This document shows positions 20,878-32,127 of a stretch of DNA of 64,000 bases, in pieces (position 1 is the first letter of the stretch; each line of letters opens with the position of its first letter). The notes under the pieces are model-generated. The model searched no databases. It saw only the letters and a list, made by a program, of their open reading frames with translations, and was not told where the DNA came from. This DNA is from Hemerocallis citrina (lineage: Eukaryota > Streptophyta > Magnoliopsida > Asparagales > Asphodelaceae). The stretch is taken from contig CM030360.1 of assembly GCA_017893485.1 (NCBI GenBank), positions 143,972,697-144,036,696 of the forward strand. The letters are read 5' to 3'. The position numbers and the translations under genes are program-made.

Positions 20878-23800
20878 ACTTCTTCTAGGGAGGGGGACGC
20901 TCCTATTAAGCGATACACGAGGGCGGCGGGCGCCGTGCTGATCTCGCCTCGTCTCCACGGAAGTCACTAAACTAGCGAGCCGGGTCGCATCGTCGGCACC
21001 GAAGAGTCTAACGGTTGCCCCGACAGATGCCCTACTCAATGAGCCGGCCACTCCACTTTGTGCATCACCTGGATTCCGCAAAATAGGAAGCGAACGAAGT
21101 GCTAACTCGTGGAACGACCTTCCTTGAGCATACTCACCCCGAGGGCAGAAAGTGCTTTTGACATTGCTCCCCTCAGAAAGCCATTGCAGATGAAGATTCT
21201 CCGCCTCTAGCTCGACGACCCACTCTTTTAGAGAGTCACCCTTCACTTTGATCTTCAAATGAGGCAATCGTCCCGATCTACTCCCTCGCAAGACCTCAGA
21301 GATAGCCCTTCGAAGGTGTGCCGATTCTAGACTCTTCTCGAGCACCACGTTTTTTAATTCGTCTCTCTCGGATCTCACCTTGAATAAAGAGTGACGAAGG
21401 AACTTGAGTCTCAAGCCTTGACTGACGGCCATCGAGGGGCAGGACTCCTCACCTGCAGGTGGCACTTCACGAATCCTCTCCTCAAGGTACCTCATCTCGA
21501 TGTCTCGATGAGCCAGGGTCACCCTTAAATGACCTAACTCCCGCTCTGCTCTATAAAGCAACTCTCGAGACCGAGCTAGCCCCAACTTGACGATGCCTAG
21601 CTCCGAGCGGAGTCGTGGCACCTTGCTATCCTGGGAAGTCGACTAAAAAAATGGTGTGAATCTCTAAGTCCGAAGAGCCAACATGACGATACTACGTCTA
21701 AACAAAGCTACTATAAGACGGTTCGAAAGCAAAACAAACCCACAAAAGTTTCAAGACTTCACAACACTTGTCCACAATAGTTTTTCATTTAATTTCAGTG
21801 AGAAATACAAGAAGCGGTGGCCAGTCTGCTATAAGGCATGAGTACAAAAGAAAAAAGAAAGAAACAGAAGAACGAGTGCGGATACAAAAAGTCAAGGAGC
21901 CACCTTGGGGGGCTGCTCCGTGATCACCTCCGGCACCTCCAAGATAGCCGACTGAGGATTCGCCACGGCATCCTCTTCTTCTTCTTCTTCTTCTTCTTCT
22001 TCTTCTTCTTCTTCTTCTTCGTCTTCTTCTTCTTCTTCTTCTTCTTCTTCTTGCCCTTCTCCGGTGCCTCCCGCTCCCTCGGCTACTTTGCCTTCGAGAA
22101 GGGTATACAAGCTATAGCCCGAGCTGTCGTAGCCAGGGATACGAGCTTCCATATGTCTAAGGGCTCTGGCATAAGACTGTCCCATGTTCGTGCGCATATG
22201 TTCTTTCGCCTCGGCCCTAATCGCCTCTACAGTCACTGCTACCGCCGCCTCCCGCTCCTTCGTCGTGTCTTCAACAACCTTTACTGCCTTCTCCTTCTCC
22301 TGGTTGGCCCTCTCCTTCTCCTTGTTCGCCCTAGCCGCCTCCCGAGTCGTCTGCTTGTTCGTCGTCGCCAAGGCAGACTCGAGGAGGCTAATCTGAGCGG
22401 CCTGAGACTCCGACAAGAGCCACTAGTCCACGTACATCTTCATGGCCTTGGCACACTCCAATCGATCTTTGTCGCTCGCCGATTTGAGCTCTTTCTCCTG
22501 CTCGGCGAACTGCTCTAAGAGGTGGCTAAAGTGGCACGAGATCTACAAAGAGAAACTAAAAGTTTAACGCAAGAAAAACTTAGATTTTTGGAGAACCCAA
22601 AAAGTTACTCACCGACATCATCGCCTTAGCAATCTCGAGGGCATCGTCGCCCACTGTCCCTGCCTTCAACGATGCTCGATCTTTCAGGGTCAAAAAGTGA
22701 CGGATTGCCTGCATGCTCATGACAGAGTCCCCGAGGAAGCCGTCATGCTTCATCACTCGCCAATTGGGGACGAAGAGCCTCTTATGCTCCTCGGTGAGAA
22801 TCGCCTTGGCCTCGGCGGTAAGGGGCTTAAGCACTAGTGCAGCCCCAAGGGTAAAGTCCTTGGCGGAGGGGTCGGAAGGGGCAGACGGGATAAGAGTAGC
22901 AGAGGGGGCAGACAGAGTAGGAGAAAGGGATTCCAAGTCGACCATCGGGGATGCCACCGCCGACCCCTTCGCAGCTCGGCCAGACGATGGCCCCGCTATT
23001 ATTGTCTTCCTCTTCTTGTTATCAGTACCTTTCCCACTAACTCCCCCTCGATCAAACAACATCGCTCGATGGTCCATACCGGGGGCCTCTACAGAAACAA
23101 AAGTAAAAAAGTTAGCACACGAAGAAAGCAATATTGGAAATAAAAACAAAGGCAAACATCTGAAGCATACTGGGTTCGATCGGACTGAGACCCCATCAAA
23201 GAGAACCTCCTCGGTCATATCCTTCCAACTTAAGGTCGGACGACCGAGGAGTTTCGACACGGCCTTATCTTCCTCCGGGGTCAACACGGGCTCGGACTTC
23301 GCCCACCTCGGCACATCCTCCCTCCATCTCGTGGGAAAGTCCTACGGTTTGCTACCGTGGATCAAAAAGTATTTCCCCTTCTAAAATTTGAAGGAATCCG
23401 GGTTCTCGATCAATTTAACACCCTACCGCGGCGACAAGTAGTACCGGTACTTCATTTCTCTCATACGATTGATCCGATAGAGACTTCGGAGCACGCTGAG
23501 CTGAGGCTCGGCCCCCACCGCTTGGCACTGAAGTATGAAGCCGAGGACATGCCGCCACATGTTCGGCATATATTGACCGGACTCAGCCCATACCACCGCA
23601 ACACCTCGGTTACGAAGGGCGGTAGGTGTAAACGGAGTCCGGCGTTGAGCGCATCAAAAGGGAAGATGCATGTATCTGGCGAAGTTGCCAAACACGCTTA
23701 GAACCCTAGACCGGGAAGGGGGAGAGTAAACTCCGATGGTATCATGAAGCTCCTTCTGATACGCAGCAGATCCTTCTCCGTAAGAACCGAGGGGATGTCT

Positions 23801-24084
23801 TCCACCTCAGAGCACTCCCTCGGCTTGTTCACTTCGTACGAAGCCGACCTCCCATACACAACCTTGGCCAGAAGCTCGGAGTATTCTCTGACTCTACCGA
23901 GGCTAGATAGAGTAGACGACATCCTACCCAACTCTCCCGCTCTCTGCACCCCCTCCACTATCGTCTCCACTATCACCGACCCAGCTACCTCCTTCCCCTT
24001 GTCCACCGCAGGGGGGACTACCAACGGCCAATCACTTCCTTGGTCTGAGTTGGAGGTCTCACTCCCAGACTACGCTCTAGACAT
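20878..24084 (-). pseudogene. antisense additional gene of the Tat element (PF04195-like, coiled coil)
   Basis: The minus-strand gene starts at ATG 24084. It reads SEFTLPLPGLGF, then FDALNAGLRLHLPPFVTEVL, RWYGLSP and, further on, GKYFLIHGSKP and WAKSEPVLTPEE. This order matches the plant 'putative gypsy type transposon' domain (PF04195). Two introns are visible from clean junctions: around 23090-23170 (ends TTTCTGTAG) and 22544-22612 (starts GTGAGTAAC, ends TTTGTAG). After them come a long Lys/Glu/Ala coiled coil (22416-22150), a poly-Glu run and a second coiled-coil part (21621-20878). It has stops (codon 5 is TAG in place of a likely glutamine; another at 23700). Such additional ORFs occur in Tat elements; their role is unknown. 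Confidence 0.75.
21971..22053. repeat. (TTC)n microsatellite encoding poly-Glu
   Basis: An almost pure TTC run is interrupted once by GTC. On the minus strand it codes for about 26 acidic residues inside the antisense gene. Phenylalanine-rich frames on the plus strand are shadows. Confidence 0.97.
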
Positions 24085-24397
24085 CTCGTAAAATATATAA
24101 AATAAAATATATATTTACCTTGATGTGACAACAACGGTCGGAAAAGATCACCGAAAAATGCTAACGATTGGCCGTGAACGCTACTTGAGTCGCCCAGCAG
24201 TGATTCCAAAGAGTAAAAAGAGAGAGTGGGGAAAGGAGGGATGGGGTGGTGACTTATAGTAGAGAGAGGGGGCGCCACTTGGGCTTCCGAGAGCTTTGGG
24301 CCCCCTAAACCACTGGAAATGCCTATCAGAAGGCCAAACGACAGAATTCGTAATGGCATGACCACGACACGTCACCCAAAACTCATTGACCAGTCAC

Positions 24398-25115
24398 ATC
24401 GCCTCGTGATTTTTGCATGATCTTCATCAAACGGCTCAGATCATGCCACGACCCTCGGATCTACATTCTGAGGATCCGAGCTACTGAGCTGGAAAATGGC
24501 GAAAAACATCGCCTCGAGATTCGCACCTGATCTCCATCAGACAGCTCAAATCATGCCACGTCGCTTAGATTTATATTCCGAGGAGCCGAGCTACCAAGAT
24601 GGAAAATGGCGAAAAACATCGCCTCGAGAATCGCACCTGATCTTCATCAGACAGCTCAGATCATGCCACGTCGCTCAGATTTATATTCTGAGGTGCCGAG
24701 CTACCGAGCTGGAAAATGGTAAAAAATATCACCTCGAGATTCGCGCTTGAACTTCATCAGACGGCTCATATCATGCCACGTCGCTCGGATTTACATTCCG
24801 AGGATCCGAGCTACCGAGCTGGAAAATGGCGAAAAACATCACCTCGTGATTCATGCATGTTCTTCATCAGATGGCTCAAATCACGCCAAGACCCTCGGAT
24901 TTATATTCCGAGGAGCCGAGCTACCGAGCTAGAAAATGGAGAAAGATATTGCATCGTGATTCGTGCCTGATCTTCATCGGACGACCCAGAATGTGCCACG
25001 TAGCTAGGATCCATATTTCGAGGATCCGAGCTACCGAGCTGGAAATGGGGGGAAACACTTACCTCCCGATGCATGCACCTGATCGGAGCGCCCAGATCAT
25101 GCCACGTCACCTAAG
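24398..25115 (+). repeat. 110-bp tandem array, 6 units
   Basis: The landmark GGAAAATGG (or a one-base variant) occurs at 24491, 24601, 24711, 24821, 24931 and 25041, exactly 110 bases apart. Units contain CATCGCCTCGAGATTCG, ATCATGCCACGTCGCTC and CCGAGCTACCGAGCTGG. The array lies upstream of the antisense gene start, so it may be in its promoter region. It is unrelated in sequence to the 115-bp array. Frames across it are by-products. Bases 25140-25600 behind it are A+T-rich with nothing recognised. Confidence 0.97.
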
Positions 25116-25602
25116 CGCCAGATCCGCCGCCTGATCACTCCAAATTTCACGCCAACGACATGATCAACGCTCCAGATTGCGCCACGTTGATATTCCATGA
25201 TTAATTCTTTTATTTAAATTATTAATTCGAATTACTTGTTAAAAAATTGCAAAAAATAATTAAAAATTCAAGAAAATTAATTTAAAATTCTAAAAAATAA
25301 TTATAAATTCAGGAAATATTTTTGAACTCCTAGATAAATAATTATTAATTAGAACGATTAATTAATACTTTTTGGAAAAAACATATTGTTAATTCGCAAA
25401 ATTGAATAAATAATTTAAATATTAGAAGAAAAAAATCAGAAAAATCCAGAAAAGTTGCAAAATCATTTTGGGTATTTTACAAACTCAGATTGACACCGTT
25501 ATACCTCGAGATAGACCCAAACTCCCTTGAAAACTCCGACAAATTCTATAAGCCATCAAAAACGGTCGAAATACTCCTCAAAGGTTGTAAAACTCAGTCT
25601 TT

Positions 25603-25618
25603 AGGAGTGGGGGGCTTG
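25603..25618 (+). other. polypurine tract of the Tat element
   Basis: AGGAGTGGGGGGCT lies directly before the 3' LTR, the expected plus-strand priming site. Confidence 0.75.
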
Positions 25619-26217
25619 TGATATGGCTAAAAATAGAACAGAATCGGAACCGTTCAAATCGGGCACGAATCTTAAAGCTCTCAGGTGCAAAACGGTAATT
25701 TCACCTACAAACGGGTCCGAATTAGGAACTGAGTCCTTTCTTCAAAACCCAATAACTCTACCCTATTGGGTATGGATACCAACCCGTTACGAACCATTCA
25801 AATAAATAGAGAGTAATTCAAATTCGTGATTATCTCTAAGAGGTAATTTAAACTGCCTCTCTTATCACGAAACGAGTTTAAACTCTCCATCTTATCCAAA
25901 AACACCAGGACATCGGGATAAATTATTATCTCTAAACTGTCTCTAAAGGCGACTATAAGAACCCCTCTCCCCCCACCATAACAATGTAATCAATCTTTTT
26001 CCACCTAAAGCTCTTTCATAATCTTCCTGATTACTGATAAGAGCGTCGGAGGATTCGTTGCCGGGATCCATCCTGGTATATCGAACTTTTTGTAGGTTCA
26101 CAGCAACGTCATGAAACCAGTCAAAACGCCGGTGAAAGTCAGCAGGTTTGCTTATTTGTTTCCTTCAAGAATCTACAAATTCATCTGTTTGCTCTCACAC
26201 TAAAATCAGCAGCAACA
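25619..26217 (+). repeat. 3' LTR of the Tat element
   Basis: It is collinear with the 5' LTR, beginning TGATATGGC and ending AGCAGCAACA just before the TAACC duplication. Differences include a deletion around 25760 and many single-base changes. Confidence 0.95.
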
Positions 26218-26366
26218 TAACCTTTTAAGTAGAGGCAGATGGCTGCTAACCAAAGTTTACACAACTCTACCTCCACAAAAAAATTTACCTTGGTGATGCC
26301 AACTTTGTTCCCAAATAAACCCTAAATGTTACTAGAACCGGAACTACCATCACATCCATGATGGTT

Positions 26367-26652
26367 TGAAAGTACCCCCCCTCCCCCCCCCCAATGTTTG
26401 GGCTTAATACAATATGTCCATATAACATTTTGAAAACGTACATTTAACTCATTCCACCGTTAACTTAACCTCGTCCGTTAAGTTAGAATTACTGAATTAC
26501 CTTTTTACCCTTATCCTTTTATAATCAAATATCTTCTTCTTTTTCCTCTTTCTTCATTCTTTTTCTTCATTCCTTTTGAGTTCATGCGTGTTCCTTTTGG
26601 GTATTAAGCCCAAATGGGGGGAGGGGGGGGGTACTTTGTTTTTTGCCCCTTT
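26367..26652. mobile_element. small inverted-repeat element (copy 1)
   Basis: The left end GTACCCCCCCTCCC...AATGTTTGGGCTTAATAC is the inverse of the right end GTATTAAGCCCAAATGGGG...GGTACTTTG. The interior holds CCGTTAACTTAACCTCGTCC and a TTC/CTT-rich run. The same interior, in inverse orientation, occurs at 28578-28738 and continues at 31883-31921 after a CACTA insertion. Homopolymer C/G runs near the ends may have slipped. No TSD was settled. Confidence 0.6.
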
Positions 26653-28577
26653 TATTTTGTGAACAATGTCATATTTAAATATCTCATCCAACAAACAAAA
26701 AGATATTCTTTCATGATAAAAGAGAAGGTTGTCAAAAATGTCCAAAGAGAAGGGCTTGATGATTTTAGACCGCAGAAACAGATTAAACAGGTATTTTATG
26801 TTGGAGATAAAGGAAATATCAACACTGATCATGTCATAGTTTTGACAATTTGTGGCAATTTATCTAGATCTCTACTACTATAATTCAAGTTGAGTTGTGT
26901 AACAAACCAACTTAATTAATCTAATCTCACCCACAAATTTTTATTAACCATCCATTTCTATTCATTAGCCAATTACGATAATATTCTCAAACTTGAAATT
27001 TATTTATGACCTAATTATGTCAAGGGAAGTAGTGATTATTTACAGCCCTGCGACTGGATTAGTTATCTCAAGAACATATTCAAAGTGCTAGATATATTTG
27101 TCAGGAGTAACTGGGTTACCTTTGCCGTCTCTATGTTGAAAGTGTGATGCTGATCATTGGTGGAGAATGAATGGCTAGGCCTAACGAAAATGAACAGTTG
27201 AAGATGAGTTTAAAGAAATATTTTATCAGAAGTATTTTCAGGAGAGAGCTCGCAGACAAAAGTCTCAGAGTTTATACATCTAGCTCAGGGAAACTTGGAC
27301 TGTCTCAGACCATTCGGACTAAGAAGGGAAAATTGACTGTCTCTTAATCCTCCTCTGAAGGTTGAAGGTTACATATGTCTAAGGAAAATTCTAGATTTTG
27401 AAATATTTGAGAAATTTAATCATCCTTTTAAAAAATTAAGGTTGACTGTTGGAAATAGAAAGTTAGGAGAGATTATTGACGGATAATTGAATCACTGAAG
27501 TTCAGAGGTATTCCATCCTTCATTCTTACATTAGTATTGCCTTCTAAATAATTACTGATTTCTGTACTGTTTTGTTTTACAGGTCGAAAAAATTGAATCT
27601 TTGCTTGGGTGAACATGTGTATAACTAGTTTAGGAAAGAGATGTTAAGTGGGAGATCTGTTTGTGCATGCATTAAGATTCTTCAGCAAATAATTTGGATA
27701 CCTAATGCATGTATAAATAAATTTCAAATCATTTGATCTCACGCTTTTCAGCTTCTTATTATTGCCAAGAAATGCATATCCATTGGATCTCATATGATTA
27801 CAACAGATCACATTGCAGTCGGGTACATCACAACAGCTCATCTCCTATTGAAATTCTCCCAAGTTGGAACTCAGTGTTGAACATGAGACTTAAACTAATA
27901 TTTTCAAGCATGTTAGGGACGACATGGGCAGACCATGTTACTCGAAGACATCCTTCAAATCACAAATGGAGAACCAAAATTGTTAAATACTTTCAAAGCA
28001 AAAAAATTAAGCATGTCTAGGAGGTTCATGTCTCAGATCTCGCCCGAAACTAAGAGCATTTGACCTTCTCCTGAAGTTCATATTGAACTAGATAAGGAAG
28101 CTTGTGCAAATGTATGAATAATAAACATATGAACAAAAGGCAGGGAAATCAAGATATATCAAGCACTTGCAGTTTCACTGTTCATCATTAACTTTAAAAA
28201 AATATGAGATGAAATTTCGACATTCAGCTCTCTTTTAAGTTTGAGAACAATCAAAAGATTTTAAAAATGCTGAAAGGCATTTACGATAACATAAAATTTG
28301 TTCTGAAAATCTTTCTTTCAACAAACATTAAATGGCTTTCAGAAAACAGGAATCCAAGCTTACTGATAATATAGAATGGTAGCAGACTGAACAAAATTTG
28401 AATTCATCAAGTATATCTCAAGGAATACATGTATAAAATACTTAGTGTTGCATGCCCTGTAAATATATACCAATTCTTAAAATCATCATAATCAGTGATA
28501 TGCATTAACTGTAATTTTCATGATTCATGTATTAGCAATGTGCTTCCCAAACTGAAACAAACTCAGATACAAGTACT
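26653..28577. other. mostly unassigned stretch with a gypsy gag trace
   Basis: No intact gene is seen. The plus strand at about 27140-27290 reads DADHWWRMNG then VEDEFKEIFYQKYFQERARR, resembling the 'A.HWW' and 'F...F..KYF...VR' blocks of Ty3/gypsy gag proteins. A frame at 26614-26883 (NNVIFKYLIQQTKRYSF) and another at 27733-28020 match nothing I recognise. No SCPL exon was found here, although the stretch lies between exons E and G. Confidence 0.4.
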
Positions 28578-28738
28578 CAAAAGGAACGAAGAAAGACGAA
28601 AAAGACGAAGAGATTTGATTATGAAAGGGCAAGGGTAAAAAAGTAATTCAATAATTCTAACTTAACGGATGGGGTTAAGTTAACGGTGAAATTAGTTAAA
28701 TGTACTTTTTCAAATGTTATATGGACATATTGTATTAA

Positions 28739-31700
28739 CACTACAACATTTTTGGGCTAAACTACCCCGGCGTTTTATTAGTAGTGTCGGGGTAGGCTTG
28801 GAGCAGGAAGACGTCCCAAAATTTTAGACACTTATACCACCGTTTTTATTACAGCGCCGAGGTATGTAGAACATACACCGGCGTTTTTTTGGAAAACGCC
28901 GGTGTTGGTATATCTTACACCGGCGCTTTCAGTTAAAACGTCGGTGTAGACGTTTGGAATAAATTTACCCCATCGAAACCCTATAGCATTTCAGTAATCG
29001 ATCCCCAATTCTTTTTTCCCCAATTTTTTCCCTCTTTCTCTCCCGTGCTCTCCCGCCTCTGCTTGGCTGTCATCGCTGTGCCCACCGTCGTCGTTCCTGC
29101 TGTCTGTCGTCGTCCCCGCACTCGTCCCCGTTGCTGTGCCCTCCATCACCGTCGTTGTGCCCTCCTCAAGCGCAAGGTAACCCCTCAATCTTCTAGGGTT
29201 TGGTTAGATTTTTACTGGGTTCAGAAAAAGAGAAAGAAGGAGTCGACCTGGCTGAGGTCAGCTACGTCTGGTGCGCCACCGTGGTGGTGTTCAGGGCGGA
29301 AGCGTCGGTGGACTGCGTGGTGGCCACCGGCCTCCGGCTGAATTTGAAGGAGGAGAATGTGGTGTTATGAGCTAGGTTTAGGTTGCTTTTCATAAGGGGC
29401 AACCTTAAATTAACTCTTTTGGGGGGAAATTCATTTGGGAAATGGATGCCCTAGTTGGAATTGTGATGTTTTGATGAGTGCATGAAGTTTTGAAGGCTGA
29501 CATGATCTTCTTCGGCTTATTGTTCTCTGCATCATGATCTTTGTTGTATTGCTTCAATTCATGAATTCTATCGAATCTTTTGAGTATTGTTTGTTTTTGT
29601 AGAAGTATATAATTAAGCATAAATGGGGATTGTTTGGTTTTTAATAAGTAAGCTATAGATGGAGATGCTTTAACTGAATTCATCAATTTGATGCTATAAA
29701 TTAGGAATAGCCTTCTTTCCTTTGTGGTGGTTTATGTTCATTTTAGTATCTTTGTTGGATTTGAAACTATATATCTTCTTTAATTTACTGTGTTTAACAT
29801 TTAACAGTATTTTGTGTCTCTGGTTCTTTGGTTGTCTTTTATGTTTGATGATGTGGTTCACTACAATAAAAGAAGTCTACTCCGGCATTTCATCAGCTGT
29901 GTTTTGTTGTGCTTCTGTGATCCTATTTGTGTGGAATTGTTGTGCTTCTATGATGAAGGAACACCCTATGTCTGGAGACCTACAGTGAACATGGAAATCG
30001 AGGTGTTGGTTGTCACAAGTTTGGTTAAGTTTGTTTTGTCCTGGTTGGATAGATTGAAATAGGCTATGAATCAAAATTTGATGTTAACAAAGTACATTAA
30101 GAACTGTTTGGGCTTTCATATTATAGGAAAGAGACGGAACATACTTGACAAGTGCAAATGATGCATATAGGCAAGGAGTCAAGTTTTTATGCACTTTCCA
30201 TGGCATACTTATAGCATCCTTCAAGCTACTAAGACAATAATTTTTTCCCTTAGGAAAAGATTGTATAGTGAGTAAGACACAAAATTGATCTTTGTTGTAA
30301 GTTGAAACCAAGTTTTGAACTTAGAAGTTTGTGGTCATTGGATCTGAGAGGAGTTTCCGTATGTAGTTCATTATGGTTTACATTATTTCCGTATGTAGTT
30401 ATCAGAAAACATTGAATCACAATGTGAGAAAGGTCAATTGCTTTGTAGGATTGCAAGTAACTTATTCGGTAGGAAAAGGGACCTTACCTTATTTCACATA
30501 ATGTTTTGAGGAACACGAAGCTATTATATTCTTATTCAATGCTACACAGGTTGGAAGTTGTAATTATATGAGACTCTGTTGTTAGCATGTGCATTGCATG
30601 GGCTTTCTTATACTTGACAAATAGAGAGAAATAGACGGTGAACATGAGCAATGCACTTGCTCATGAGTTACATTTCTATCTCAAACTTTTGGGCATACTC
30701 AATGTATGTTATTGGATTGTTTTACTGGATTGTATGATTTTCCTCATCTAATAAACCAGCTTCATCTTTCTTGCAGTGAAGGCAAACTACTTCAAGTTAG
30801 CGTCAAATGTATGCTACTGGATTGTATGATTTGAAACTCTTGCTTCAGGTTAGTGCAGCTTCACGGGTTGCTTTTTTGTCTGAATTTGGAGATGAGATGG
30901 ATCATGTATCTAAAGTTGCACACTCTGATTTTTTGAGGAGTAACTAGTGATGGAAATTTTTTATCTAAACTTTATATACAATTATATCATGATGTCTAGA
31001 TGAGTATCAGTTTCTAACATAATGTTCATGCATGCGTGTTGCTTGGGTTTGAAAATGAGATTGTTCTTTCTCATTGGTTTTAAGTGATGATGAGATGGAT
31101 TATGTAACTGAAGTTGCATACTATGATTGACAGAGGAGTGACTGGTGATGAAATAATCCTGTTTGAACTTATGTTGTGGTTTCAATTGACAGTTATCTCA
31201 TGAGTATTATAAAAGTATAAGTTTCATCTCAGTTAGTATCTTGTTTGCCTGAATTTGACAGTGAAAATATTCTTTTTCACTCTTTGTAACTCATTATTTT
31301 GAACTCCATATTTTGGTAATGAATGTGATGAGATCACATTATTATGTTTCATTATGAGATTACAATTTGATAATATTATACTATTATGCTTCATTCATAT
31401 TTTAGGGATTGAAGATTTTCAGAATCTGTGCAATGATGAACTTAATTTGGGTCACTTTTAGTTTTGCAATTGGTTTTGCTTCATTCATATTTTAGTGCTG
31501 AAGGTTTTTTTTTTTAATAATTAATTTTTTTAAAAAATATATATATATATCTACCCCTGCGTTTTTACAAGCGCCGGGGTAGCTTTGAGCAAAACAGAAA
31601 AGTCTACACCGGCGTTTTTAAAAATGCCGGTGTAGGTGATGACTGAAAACGGTACCCAAAACGAAAACACCCTTTCGGTGGCGTTTTTCAACCGCCGGTG

Positions 31701-31882
31701 TAGTTTTAACCTATACCGGCGTTCGTAAAAAACGCCGGAAAATGTCCCTAAGATACAGCGACACACGATTCAGCGATACTTGCACCGGCATTTTATAAAA
31801 TGCCGGTGGTATCTACGGCGGCGTTTAAAAATGCCGGTGAATGTGGAAAAAAATGCCGGTAAAGACGATTAGTGTTGTAGTG
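28739..31882 (+). mobile_element. non-autonomous CACTA (En/Spm-type) element, 3144 bp
   Basis: The ends are CACTACAACA and TGTTGTAGTG, exact inverses. Both subterminal regions (28760-28950 and 31550-31860) carry many copies of ACACCGGCG and CGCCGGTGT, the likely transposase-binding motif. Flanks are TAA on the left and TATAA on the right: a 3-base duplication with two extra bases, or an imperfect one. No TNP2-type transposase is present. The interior has a CT-rich leader at 28980-29180 with a possible donor AAG/GTAACC, a G+C-rich coding-like segment, and A+T-rich DNA with repeated words (29400-31540). Confidence 0.87.
29230..29370 (+). pseudogene. G+C-rich coding-like fragment inside the CACTA
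   Basis: A 47-codon open frame ending in TGA includes DLAEVSYVWCATVVVFRAE and GLRLNLKEENVVL. Its third codon positions are almost all G or C, unlike the A+T-rich DNA around it, which suggests a captured host exon. I do not recognise the protein. It could also be chance in a G+C-rich leader. Confidence 0.3.
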
Positions 31883-32026
31883 TATAAGCCCAAATGTTAA
31901 GGGTACTTTGTTTTTTGCCCTAAATCAAATTACTTTACTTCTGTCATACAAGATTATCTTAGCACGTTGATCCACACGATAATCATTTATGTGTGCAAAA
32001 TAAAAGTGTAAAAGTGTGTGGCTTAC

Positions 32027-32127
32027 CAATAGAGAGATTATTTATTGCACCAGATTTGCATGGTGGGCCATAGATGTCATATTAGTTGATGTCCGCTTCC
32101 ATATCAGCTGTTTTTTGTAGATAGTAA
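32027..32127 (-). pseudogene. SCPL exon E (YDIYGPPC block)
   Basis: The minus strand reads TADMEADIN, stop, YDIYGPPCKSGAINNLSI and ends at a GTAAGC donor (32025-32026). It matches the SCPL segment 'G.I..Y.IY.P.C' that lies between the GNA block and the ALHAN block. The stop is TAA where glutamine is common (INQY). The Harbinger-type element starts at the upstream edge, with its TAA duplication at 32125-32127. The upstream boundary of the exon is not clear. Confidence 0.65.

Larger units (their letters stand above)
13298..26217 (+). mobile_element. complete Ty3/gypsy Tat-lineage retrotransposon, 12.9 kb
   Basis: Two LTRs (613 and 599 bp) start TGATATGGC and end CAGCAGCAACA. The flanks TAACC at 13293-13297 and 26218-26222 are an exact 5-base duplication. 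Between them lie a primer site, gag, protease, RT, RNase H, a second archaeal-type RNase H, integrase, a 115-bp tandem array, an antisense gene and a 110-bp tandem array. The second RNase H plus extra genes between integrase and the 3' LTR is the signature of the Tat lineage (Retand/Ogre). The gag-pol frame is full of stops and frameshifts, and the LTRs differ at many positions by eye, so the copy is old and defective. It inserted into a small element inside an SCPL intron. Confidence 0.95.
28578..31921. mobile_element. small inverted-repeat element (copy 2), split by a CACTA
   Basis: Bases 28578-28738 (GAACGAAGAAAGACG...GGACATATTGTATTAA) and 31883-31921 (TATAAGCCCAAATGTTAAGG...TTTTTTGCCC) together correspond to the inverse of copy 1. 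The CACTA at 28739-31882 separates them. The opposite end of this copy is missing or diverged near 28575. Confidence 0.55.

Noticed and set aside
21838..22518. Plus-strand frame with a long phenylalanine run
   Set aside because: It is the shadow of the TTC microsatellite; the minus-strand coiled-coil reading fits the antisense gene far better.
19925..25115. Regular repeats as a CRISPR-like array
   Set aside because: Units are directly adjacent 110/115-base monomers with no unique spacers, in a plant retrotransposon. They are ordinary tandem repeats.
27733..28020. 95-codon plus-strand frame (TWADHVTRRHPSNHKW) as a gene
   Set aside because: No recognisable domain, no splice or start context, and surrounded by stops and TE remnants.
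28736..31885. A perfect 3-base TSD for the CACTA
   Set aside because: Left TAA and right TAT differ. Only with two extra bases on the right (TATAA) does TAA repeat, so I report it as imperfect.
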